From Plutella xylostella (Eukaryota; Arthropoda; Insecta; Lepidoptera; Plutellidae): a DNA stretch of 64,000 bases. Made by a program: the position numbers and the translations under genes. This document shows positions 54,547 to 64,000 of this stretch, piece after piece. The stretch is from positions 3,410,001 to 3,474,000 of the forward strand of contig NC_064006.1 of NCBI RefSeq assembly GCF_932276165.1, given 5' to 3'. The notes below the pieces were generated by a model that was not told the origin of the DNA, made no database searches, and was given only the letters and a program-made list of their open reading frames with translations. How positions within the stretch are numbered: the stretch's first letter is position 1; each line of letters starts with the position of its first letter.

Positions 54547-56888
54547 AGTTGGGGGAATGAGTGTGTTGTGTGGTTTTCTACCGGCGAGGCGAGGAGACGA
54601 GGTAGAATTTATATTTGTATAGAGTATTGTCAATTCTCTTAGCGCTTCTGCCAGAAATATAAATGATAGTTAAGGTGGCTAACATTTAAATGCAATTAAA
54701 TCAATTGCTGTCTTGCTTTGACGGTGTAATGTCAGAGCAACAGATCATAGATTTAATTTTGATTAACTTTTTGGTGCAAGTGACTCTAAGATTTAAAAGA
54801 TTCCCACAAATTTTCATCCAATTCTTGTCTCGCTTTGCCGTGGAAACCCACTTTAGTCGTGAGCGAGTTAAGAAAAGTGCATACATGTTGAGCTGGCTGG
54901 GGTTTTCAGTGGCTCGATAAATGTTATATTATTTCTATTCTTGATATTCTGTCAGTTTCACACCTGAAAAAGTCAAGTTGAACTTGTGTATATGAAAGGT
55001 TTGATAATGTCGTTGAATAGCACATGAGTTCATTACACAAGTGGCCATTATCACCAGTGAAATATTGTATGTAATTCAACAAATGTTATCACGTGAGTTG
55101 AGTATCATACTTGATGCTGAACCAGTAGCCAGATTTCTACGTCAGTGCGATATTTTCATAAGTAATACAGTTGCCTCTTGTAAACTATGAGGCCTGTACA
55201 ATGGTACAGAACTGTTTAGTTAAACCTGTGCTAAGTTGGTCCTTATTGAATCAAATGGATTCATACTTTTATATGCAATAGTTTTAAGATATAACAAAAG
55301 ATTCTTTTACAATCAATATAAACTTCATAATATATATTACTTTACTTTGTATTTTGAATACACCAAATATACTCTTGCTATGTTTTAAAATTGTACATAC
55401 ATAACTTAAGCAATAACATTTAGTCGCGATCACTTGTACAAAACCCATATTTTATCATAGATATTATGGAGCGATAGATCAAAATCATTATAGATTCACT
55501 TGTTACCTCGACATACATTTAAAATACTCTGCTGAATATAAGCTTCTATACCTCCTAGCACTTACCCATGGTACTTACTAAGAAAGTAATGATTGCTTCT
55601 ATCGTTCTATGCACATCTATGATTTAGTCGTTAACTATAAGGTAGACAGCCATACTTGTACCAAACATTTGTTGTAAATAAACACTCCTTTAGATGTAGC
55701 GAAAAACTAGTTTTATAGTACAAATTTTACTCCACTATCTAGTGATAGACATTATTATTAGTTAGGTTTCGTACTTGAGGTAAAACGAAAAAAGTATTTT
55801 ATTTAGACATCTAGCCTGTAGTGCAGATAATAGGGATGAAAAATGATAAATCATTATGTATCATTCGTAGTTTCATAAAAAATCATTGAATCAAAGAGAT
55901 TCGCACAAAATAACGAATCCATTGGATATTATTATCATCACAATGAAAAGTTTGCCATATTTTTCAATTTTAGTTAGATTATTAGAAAACTAAACAGGAT
56001 ATACCTACTCTTTTATAAGGTAAAGCCAGTTATTAATATCAGTTTCGATTCAATTATTGTATTGTTTTTATTATACTAGTGCGTTGCATTTCCTTACATT
56101 AGATTTTCTTGAACATTTTTATGTTTACGTTTAGTTTTATTAAGTATATAAATCAAGTTATGTGATAAACAAAATATGCCATTTACGAGTATTGTCTTGT
56201 TTTAATCATCGTCCGTTGACGATGAGATAAAAATTATAATATGTTTGAGAATAAACAATCATGATTACAACTTACTGTTTTTTTTTTCGGTAGTGTGACT
56301 AACTGACCAATCAACTTTACTGCGGGGTGGGTGAAAGACGGTGGGGGGGACGATGATACTTAAATTACCTACGCCATGGAAGTAATAAGTACTTACTTAC
56401 GTACGAAGTACTTATTACTTCCATGCCTACAGCAGATAAATAACCAATATCAAAATGGCGAATAAGTGGAAGTAGGACAGAAGACTCTAGGACGAGATAG
56501 CATAAGTTCGACCGCTATTTTCTGTTTGTTTATTTATTTAAGGTTCACACTATACTGTCTCACCGTGATTGATGTTAACACTGATAATAATCAAATTAGG
56601 CGCTTTTCCTTATTCGGCGCCGGTGCGGGGGTATTACTTTTATGGTCTGCCTAGCTAGATCTTTTGTGATATTGTGAGGAGTAAAATATTGCAAAGAAAG
56701 TATAATATTATGTTTCTTGTTCCAAAGCATTTCCAAAGTAAGTACATTCTCTGTGGAGGTTAGGGGTTTAATGCGAGGCCGTTATTATTTTGAATACCAT
56801 GAATACAATAATAAAAAATGTGATATGTCATTTGGATTTGCGTAAGTAAATAACATAAATAAGAATAATTTTAGTGAATTAACTTGAA
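54547..56888 (+). other. ZIP13 3' UTR and spacer before SIL1
   Basis: An AATAAA at 55677-55682 is a likely ZIP13 poly(A) signal (3' UTR about 1.1 kb); another is near 56252. A palindrome at 56373-56424 (CATGGAAGTAATAAGTACTT and its inverse) lies in the spacer. The SIL1 promoter must be in 56260-56888, with no clear TATA box. No other gene is seen. Confidence 0.5.
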
Positions 56889-56979
56889 ATGCAGTCTTCT
56901 CTGTCCATTTTAATCTGCCTTGTTTTATTGAAAAGCATTTACGTCTACGCAGAAACTGGTACGGATGATTTGATAAAAG
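56889..56979 (+). CDS. Sil1: SIL1 exon 1 (signal peptide)
   Basis: MQSSLSILICLVLLKSIYV to DDLIK; phase 1 donor. Confidence 0.87.
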
Positions 56980-58103
56980 GTAATGGACTAAGTAATTTTA
57001 TCATTAAGATAAGCAGTAAGATTACTTGGATTGGTCTGGCGCCCATAATCCTATGTAGGTAGGACTGAACAAAGTAGGAGTAGGTACCTAACTACTCAAT
57101 ATGGTTGATTTAGCTACCCATCTTTGTTACTTCATAATGTTACTTTCACACTTTCACATAATTTTCAGAATTCCGCGAAAGCATGATGAAACAAGCATTC
57201 CTAGAAGATAATGACTCAAAATACAGAACAGAAGATGGTGAATTTGACCTCAAACACACTATCAAAGACAAACGCAAGAGATTGGACCAGCACGGAAAGC
57301 ACTACGAACATCTAGTGCCGATGATAAAGAAAATCCGGGACCACATTCGAGACCCTGACAATCTAGACCAATTCATAGCTTCAAGGGGACTCGAAAACTT
57401 TTTCGTGAACCATCTCGATATCAAGCATTCCGGCATACGCAAAGAGCTGCTTCAAACCCTCAAATTAATCTTTGATCTCTCCCCAGCGCTCACTAGACAA
57501 CATCTGCCGGAGGCTGTATCGGAATCCCTTGTCGACATATTTGAGACCGACGATGACTTAGAGTGCAAGGGTTTAGTGCTAGAAATCTTGTATTCCTGGC
57601 TTCCGGAAAACCCCCACCTACAAGCAAAAATCATCGACTATAAAGGCCTAGACCCGTTCTACATGCAAATAACAAATCTTAGCGCTGACGTCATTTATAC
57701 GATGCTAGATCTATTTAACAGGATTTTAAAGGAGCATCTAAAAGGCATCAGCAACTTGAAGGACTTGGGTACTGTGGGGGAAGGGCGTGATCTCTTGAAG
57801 TACTTAGCCACGCCTAAGACATGTATCGGATTGTTTAATGTTTTCGAGATATCGTTCGTTTACAGTACGCTCGAGAATAAACTTATGGTTCCAGTTTTTC
57901 AGCTGATGCAGAGTGTGGCTCCAATATGTTCGGAGTCGTTTGCTAGAATGAGCAAGTCTAGAAGTCTGTTTAAAGACCTTTTAGGGTACATATCGAAGGA
58001 CGATAACAAAGCTTATTACAATAATCTGAACATCAATGTGACTGCTGTCCAGGATACAGTGAAAGGGTTCTTGAGGAAGAAACATGGACGTATAGAGCTG
58101 TAA
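56889..58103 (+). CDS. Sil1: SIL1 nucleotide exchange factor (BiP co-chaperone), 2 exons
   Basis: Exons 56889-56979 and 57169-58103 (donor AAG|GTAATG, acceptor ATTTTCAG) join in phase into 341 residues. Residues 1-21 are a signal peptide (LSILICLVLL core, likely cut after VYA). The body is all-helical, of the HspBP1/Fes1/SIL1 armadillo type (IRDPDNLDQFIASRGLENFF, NHLDIKHSGIRKELLQTLKL, LVLEILYSWLPENPHLQAKI). It ends GRIEL, a KDEL-like retention signal. SIL1 releases ADP from the ER Hsp70 BiP; that role is from the family. Cytosolic HspBP1 is excluded by the signal peptide and ER tail. Poly(A) signal AATAAA at 58167-58172. Confidence 0.9.
57169..58103 (+). CDS. Sil1: SIL1 exon 2
   Basis: EFRESMMKQAFLEDNDSKY to KKHGRIEL, TAA at 58101-58103. 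Confidence 0.92.
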
Positions 58104-58166
58104 TGATTCCACTGCTCCTTGAACTAAATTGCTATTAGATAACATTGTTGTTTTAATGTCTGATTA

Positions 58167-58172
58167 AATAAA
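58167..58172 (+). promoter_or_regulatory. SIL1 poly(A) signal
   Basis: AATAAA 64 bp after the stop codon, followed by a GT-rich stretch. Confidence 0.65.
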
Positions 58173-58984
58173 GAGTATGATTTGTGGAGCTCAAGAGATG
58201 TTTTCTGTAGTAGGTAGGTATGCCTGTTTGTGAATTTACCATTCAAGTCAATTTCAAGCCCCGCTATAATATTACTGGGGACGGCCGATGACTTTTATTA
58301 TTTTTTGCGTAAGTAGTTTTGTTAAGTAGCAGTTGGTTGACACAGATTGAGACTATTCATTACCATTACTTATCCATTAATTCACTTACAAACTTTGTGG
58401 AATCTACAAAGTAGATATCTTTTGACCACAAACTATTGAAGTGAGGTTACATCATTACCGCAATGACAAATCGCTCGCTACGGGTGGCCACTATTTGTGG
58501 GGAACCGGAAACGGGAAGTAGGTATAGCTGCATTGCCGATTGACATTTCAGTAATAATAAGTAAGTAGTGTCTGATTGTGTTTTAACTACCGATTGGATA
58601 AAGCTTAATACTTACCTATAAGTTAAAAGTTAGCGAGTTCCTAATATACTTATCTGTTTCATTCGTCCGTGTAATTTGCGAATGAGGGAATATTTAAAGC
58701 TCTACAAGCGCTGCCTGTAATGACCTACCCATAATAACTTTAGGGCTTAACTATGATCTTAACCAACTGTGGCAACCTAAATTTTATTAAAATAGGTATC
58801 TACAATACCTACATAACTAAAAAAATGTGTGGGAGTTTGAGCAAGGTGTCGAGTCATACTAAGTAAATCCAAGCTCAACTAAACAAACTCAAAAATCGTT
58901 ACTAATCGATCATAACTCACAAAAGTTTCTAAAAAACGTGCACATTTTATGCAAGTCAAAAGTCCCGCGTAAACCGTGTAATGT
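58173..58984. other. No gene seen
   Basis: AT-rich spacer downstream of SIL1. Confidence 0.4.
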
Positions 58985-59612
58985 CAACTTGCCGGATCGT
59001 TTTTAGGGTTCCGTAGCCAAAATGGCAAAAACGGAACCCTTATAGTTTCGTCATGTCCGTCTGTCCGTCTGTCCGTCTGTCCGTCTGTCCGTCTGTCACA
59101 GCCGATTTACTCGGAAACTATAAGTACTACAGTGATGAAATTTGATGGGAATATGTGTTGTATGAACCGCTACAAAAATATGACACTAAATAGTAAAAAA
59201 AAGAATTGGGGGTGGGGCCCCCCATACATGTAACTGAGGGATGAAATTTTTTTTTTCGATGTACATACCCGTGTGGGGTATCAATGGAAAGGTCTTTTAA
59301 AATGATATAAAGTTTTCTAAAAAACATTTTTCTTAAAGTGAACGGTTTTTGAGATATCAGCTCTCAAAGTCGTAAAAAGTATGTCCCCCCCCCTCTATTT
59401 TTATAACTACGGGGTATAAAATTCTAAAAAAAATAGAGGTGATGCATGCTAATTAACTCTTTCAACGATTTTTGGTTTGATCAAAGTATCTCTTATAGTT
59501 TTTGAGATAGGTTGATTTAACTGTAATTTTGGTTAAGTTATTGTTATATTTGCTGCTACGGAACCCTTTGTGCGCGAGCCCGACTCGCACTTGGCCGGTT
59601 TTTTTTTTAAAT
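58985..59612. mobile_element. Conserved lepidopteran interspersed repeat with (TGTCCGTC)n
   Basis: The left end AGGGTTCCGTAGCCAAAATG, with its own inverse AAAACGGAACCCTT nearby, a (TGTCCGTC)n tract (59053-59098), and the right end CTACGGAACCC…GCCCGACTCGCACTTGGCCG followed by a T run. I recognise these words as a very common repeat of Lepidoptera. AGGGTTCCGTA occurs inverted at the two ends. The class is uncertain (non-autonomous DNA element or retroposon). Confidence 0.7.
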
Positions 59613-60509
59613 ATTTGCGCAAAGGTTCAAGCACTTGCGTGGGAATGCATAAAAGTTTGATTTTTGGGCGTAAAAGTCATGAATGAGCTTTGTTCGGTAA
59701 TGACCGCGGTAAATAATCCTATTTGTATTGTTAACTTCTCACGCGATAGATAGTAAAAGGTTCCTTAAAGTTATGTAGAGTGAGTGTTCGTAGTATGTTG
59801 TAGGGTGACCATGATAGCCATTCGTACTCACACGCAACGAAGATTTTAATTACTTACTGTTTTCTTTAAAACAAAAGAAATAGATTACTAGGCCTAGACT
59901 TTTATCTATCTATGATGAATAATACTATGTAATCTTAAAATCGTTAAATACATAATACAAACAGTTAAATAATTAAGCTAAGTACCTAGGTAATAATAAT
60001 ATCCGACTAAGATAACAATTCCACCTATCTACCAACCAGCAGCAGCTAAATTTATAAAAAGTCCCAAAAGTACCAAAATTATGGCTACAATGTCATGCAT
60101 TTTAAGCAGGTAGCAGATCTTCTTTATGCCAGTGCGATTGCGCAGGCGTGACCCTCCGACCACCTGAGCGCAGTTCCCAGGCCCTGGACAATGGTTTCTG
60201 AACGCATCTATGCAATTCTATTTGTACAGCCTAATTTATTGGCTACTTGTTGTAACTAAGTAATGCTATATCTGTGCTTGTTACTTGGTTACTTGTAGCT
60301 CGATCCGGTGGTTGCTGTTTAGAAATTTGTTTTCTTCGTAGGTAGGTACTTGGGTAGTTTCGATTGTGCTAGGTACCTATAAAATTTAAGTCTCGAGTGA
60401 GATGATACAAACCTACGATAAAGCAGCTAGTATAGGTATAACTCTCAATAAAACTAAACATAGAACTAAAACTGAGTACAAACTAGCACAAACGTACAAA
60501 CTATAGATT
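59613..60509. other. No gene seen
   Basis: AT-rich DNA with no supported feature. Confidence 0.4.
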
Positions 60510-61749
60510 GGCAAGTTGCTTGGCGACCCTCCTTGCGGGGTGAAAGACGCGGAGGGGACGAGGTACCCAAGACGACAGCGGGTAGCGGGAGGGGTGGCGG
60601 TGAAGGGCAACGCGTGCACTGCATGTCATTGTTACGGCAGTCTCGGCCGCGCAGCCGAGGCGGCCACATGTCTTATATAGTCTGTCATAATTTGAGTGCG
60701 ACCCACATGAGATCATTGATCCTGAGACCATTAGTCTTAGGATGAGTGTTGAGGCCTTTTTAATATTATCATTATATTATTATTAGGTATCTATAATTCG
60801 TCAACAAAATAACGTTAAAAACAACAAATCGTATAATGTCTCAATATAGGGGCTTCTTGTAGAACAGCGTACCGGATCAGTCATGCTACGCGGCTAAAGG
60901 TTGGTACTGCGCAGTCAGATACGAAAAAGTAAACAACAAAGGCGAAGAGTCCATATGACAGTGCGTCAGTTGTCAGTTCTTGTAACTAGGAAAGCAATCA
61001 AAATTTATGTGATTTGAGCAAAACACAGAGAAAAATTACAAAATTGATGAAATTTTGAAAGAAAATGGTCATATCGTGCTTCGCCTACCCCCATACCACC
61101 CGGAATTAAATCCTATTGAACTTGTGTGGCGGTACTTGAAAGGCGAGCTCGCAAGAACGTCGATTGACTCTAACTTAGATAAAGAGATAAAAGACTTAGA
61201 GTTGCTTTTCTCTAATTATTCGCCTAAAAAGTGGAGAAATTGTGACGAACATGTCATAAATTAAGACGAATATCTAAATAAATCTGATAGAGTATTTGAC
61301 GATGTATTGGACAGGTATGTTATTGTTTATTTATAATTTATTGTAAATTAAACATAAATTGGTTTTTGTCTTAGATTTATAATTGAAGTTAATGAAAACG
61401 ATGATGAAGATGAGGATGACGACGACGATGAACAAGTTCAAACAGAGAGTGAACATGAAAGTGACATGGAAATTGATTTATAAAATAAAACACTTTTACA
61501 TAAATAAATTCAAATTGGTAGATATTCTGAAGGTAAACATCCAAATTTTAATGCTGTCAAACTATAAATTTTAAGCTAAATATGACATTTACGGGAACAG
61601 TCATAGAATAAAATTTTACTTACGTCAGAAATAGTTACAAGCTATCGCGAGATTAATCCGGGCACACTTTTCTACGTGTGTAGCATGTCGTTCTACCTCG
61701 CCCCCGCCACTTCTTTCACCCCGCAAGGAGGGTCGCCAAGTAACTTGCC
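60510..61749 (+). mobile_element. TIR DNA transposon, 1.24 kb, with decayed DDE transposase
   Basis: The left end GGCAAGTTGCTTGGCGACCC, then TCCTTGCGGGGTGAAAGA, is repeated inverted at the right end (TCTTTCACCCCGCAAGGAGG, then GTCGCCAAGTAACTTGCC); the TIRs are about 60 bp. Inside is the C-terminal end of a DDE transposase. Internal deletion has removed the rest. No convincing target duplication could be fixed. Confidence 0.8.
61013..61483 (+). pseudogene. C-terminal fragment of a DDE-superfamily transposase
   Basis: Open from 61013 it reads EKNYKIDEILKENGHIVLRL then PPYHPELNPIELVWRYLKGE, the conserved end of Tc1-like DDE_3 enzymes (the PxxxPxLNPIE…W signature near the last acidic catalytic residue). 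A TAA (61262-61264) interrupts an otherwise continuing frame (DEYLNKSDRVFDDVLD) to a donor, CAG|GTATGT (exon end 61314). A last exon from 61375 gives FIIEVNENDDEDEDDDDDE…SDMEIDL and TAA. The intron and acidic tail are typical of this transposase type in insects, from general memory. Confidence 0.72.
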
Positions 61750-62828
61750 GCATTATAAACTTGATCATAATTTTGACACTGAAGATTATTTTTTACTACA
61801 AAATTATTGAAACTTTTTTAGAATCCAAAGCTTGCCCGATGCCCGTATTTTTTATACGAAAAGTCGTTATTTTTTGTCAAAAAATGGTCATCGTTTTCAC
61901 AATGGACATAACCATCTGTAGGTGTGAACCGATTAATCGCCAAAAAACTATTCTTTACAATAAAACGAGGAATCTGCTATATTTTATCTATTCACGAGAT
62001 AACCCGCCTACTATCGAAGCAAATTTGCCGTGTTCGTAATTTATTGAACAAATCGACTTAAAAGTTTAATAAATCTATGAAAAAAGCCTTTGGGCAGGTG
62101 AATTATAAAAGGTCTAAGTCCTACCGATGAATGAAAACTCCTGTGAAAGCAAATAAAATTAATGATTTAGATTTGTGTAAACATTTATTGTTTGTTCGGG
62201 TTTCGATTCTAGTTTTTTGTTAATGTTGATTCAAGCTTCTTTTTTTATAACACACAACCACCAAGTCTTCTGACAAAAAATGTATACGTCGACCTAGGCA
62301 GGTAGGGTACCTACCTACCTAGCTATATACTATAGCTATATTTAACAGTTTCTTGCATTTTGGAGTGCATTTAAATTTCCTCAAGCGATTTCTTCTCCTC
62401 GAGAGGCTATTACACTCACTAAGAAAAGTTCCACTTACAAAATCCTGCCCCAACTTTTTTTTAAGTACATTTAATTTAGTTTTATTTAAATATTTTTTTA
62501 GCTAAGTATAGTACAGTTCCCCAAAATTGATAATGCGCATAGAAATCTTCGTCATTGTTCGGCAACGGTCGTATTCCCGAGCGTTAGAAAACTATAATAT
62601 GTATTTAGAGTGGTTAAGTGCATTTTCTTCATGCAATTTTAGTAGAATTATTTGGTGCTAAAAGAGATATCGATTTATTAATAACGAAATCTGATTCGAT
62701 AATTCATAATATTAAAATTTAATTCGAAAATGTTACAGTAGGTACTTTCCAAGTGTCTTACTGAAGCTGATTTGTAAAGATGGATGAAAGAAGGTTTGAA
62801 TAACACAAGGTTTATATTATAAGAAGAA
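61750..62828. other. No gene seen
   Basis: AT-rich DNA. Near 62511-62600 a block (CCCCAAAATTGATAATGCGC) is related to the right arm of the inverted repeat at 63419-64000. Confidence 0.4.
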
Positions 62829-63011
62829 ATGGATTTCAAACACAGTTTTACATTAAAAATTTAAAATGTCAGTTCAAAAGTACCTATTTACAGCACTGAT
62901 CATTTTCACATGAATAAAAATGGATATCAAACACAGATTAAGATTAAAATTTTAAAATCTCAGTTCAAAAGTATTTACAGCACTGATCATTTCACATTAA
63001 TATTAAAATTA
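62829..63011. repeat. Diverged tandem duplication, period 91 bp
   Basis: Two units start at 62829 (ATGGATTTCAAACACAG) and 62920 (ATGGATATCAAACACAG) and run through TCAGTTCAAAAGTA and CAGCACTGATCATTT. They differ by small indels. Confidence 0.7.
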
Positions 63012-63018
63012 CAAACTT

Positions 63019-63166
63019 GCCCCTTGTTCATAGAAAAGTTACAAGACCTTTTAACTAATAAACTGTTTTGTCCCTCTCCAACAAAGAACAATTTGTTCTT
63101 TGACAGAGAGTGACAAAACAATTTATTAGTTAAAACGTTCTGTTACTTCTCTATGAATAAGGGGGT
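63019..63166. mobile_element. Palindromic MITE, relative of 1554-1704
   Basis: CCCTTGTTCATAGAAAAGTT pairs with the right end CTTCTCTATGAATAAGGGGG. The interior (AACTGTTTTGTCCCTCTCC) resembles the copy at the left of the window. Confidence 0.68.
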
Positions 63167-63418
63167 GGTATTTTGGGTGTGGCTTTATTTACTAAGTGAA
63201 GTCTATCAATGTGACATATATTTTATTCTTTAATTTGTTTCATAATAAGATGTCATAAAAATAATTTTATTAAAGTTGCAATTAAATTCACATTTGAAAC
63301 CAAGAACGATGTGTAATAACAGCTCTATACATATATTTTCTACAGAACTGACTGACAAGAGAACTGAAGGACCTTTGACTGATTGGTGACAGCCGCTGAC
63401 TGCCCGAATTGTTTTCGA

Positions 63419-64000
63419 TTATGTGACACATAATATTGACTCCTATTTCTTTCAAACACGGTGCAAAATCGAAGTGCATTGTTTAAAGCTCTTACGATTC
63501 AATGATTCGGGTGTTTCCGGGAATACGACAGTTTGCATTATTAATATGGGAGAACTGTATATTTGGGTTTTTTCTCACTAGAACTTGATTTGCTTTCATT
63601 AGATTGACTAACCGCCCACCACCGCTAGGGACTATGTACCTACAGTCATACACCCTACCGCAAACCCTTTAATTTTATGGCTTATTTATTTTTATGCTGA
63701 TATGACATGAAAACTTTTAGATAAGTACTTATGGATTTTTTTTGCTTCATAGATAATTTATGGTCACGTGACTATTTACGGAGAAGCATTTTTTCACAGA
63801 TTATTGAAGGCCTAAAACAATAGTTGTTCAGATTGACCCCAATGCTGATTCCCTCTTTTACAACACTCTGTACACTTGTCCAAAATTAATAATGCACATG
63901 CAGATCTTCACACCCGAATCATTAAATCGTAAGAGCCTTAAAAAAACTCTTGCATTTTGCACCTTGTTCGAAAGAAATAGGAATCAATACCATGTGTCAC
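63419..64000. mobile_element. Long inverted repeat running off the right edge
   Basis: GTGACACATAATATTGACTC, TTAAAGCTCTTACGATTCAA and TGATTCGGGTG on the left recur inverted on the right (CACCCGAATCATTAAATCGT, AAGAGCC, …ATACCATGTGTCAC at 64000). The arms are about 120 bp or more, with a spacer of about 340 bp. The outer end is not in the window. Confidence 0.72.

Noticed and set aside
59053..59098. Array of TGTCCGTC as a CRISPR-like repeat
   Set aside because: An 8-bp microsatellite with no spacers, inside a known type of interspersed repeat.

Overview
The window looks like nuclear DNA of a moth or butterfly (Lepidoptera). The genes are spliced, with GT-AG introns, AATAAA signals and insect-type proteins. 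The background is AT-rich and full of repeats that I recognise as typical of Lepidoptera: RTE-like LINE 3' ends with (GAT)n tails, tRNA-headed SINEs and palindromic MITEs. The species cannot be named from this sequence, and no tRNA, rRNA, CRISPR or bacterial operon is present.

Layout. Positions 1-1410 hold the open 3' half of a non-LTR retrotransposon (minus strand). Positions 2156-4611 carry two well-formed 5' exons of an unidentified minus-strand gene, probably a regulatory protein, whose rest lies left of the window. From 4.6 to 19.7 kb there are mostly repeats, including a 1,042-bp foldback element (8227-9268) and a four-deep transposon nest (16600-19357). Trc8 (RING-H2 membrane E3 ubiquitin ligase, plus strand) occupies 19842-24771. 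It ends tail to tail with an 11-exon F-box/LRR gene on the minus strand (25726-36280). A ZIP13-type zinc transporter (SLC39A13 family, 9 coding exons, plus strand) lies at 40852-54546, followed by a SIL1-type nucleotide exchange factor of the ER (2 exons, plus strand) at 56889-58103. From 58.9 to 64 kb there are repeats, among them a TIR transposon with a decayed DDE transposase.

Trc8 and SIL1 act in ER protein quality control, and ZIP13 moves zinc in the secretory pathway. The F-box protein is presumably a substrate receptor of an SCF ubiquitin ligase. Eukaryotic neighbours need not be co-regulated, so this is only a loose thematic link.

The most unusual pattern is shared by three unrelated genes. 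The 3' end of an exon together with its intact 5' splice site has been tandemly duplicated into the following intron. It occurs at five exons with different periods (about 65, 206, 253, 530 and 51 bp) and very different ages. The extreme case is ZIP13 exon 6, where eight 51-bp units create nine identical, in-phase, open splice donors. The full upstream exon with its normal acceptor is never copied.
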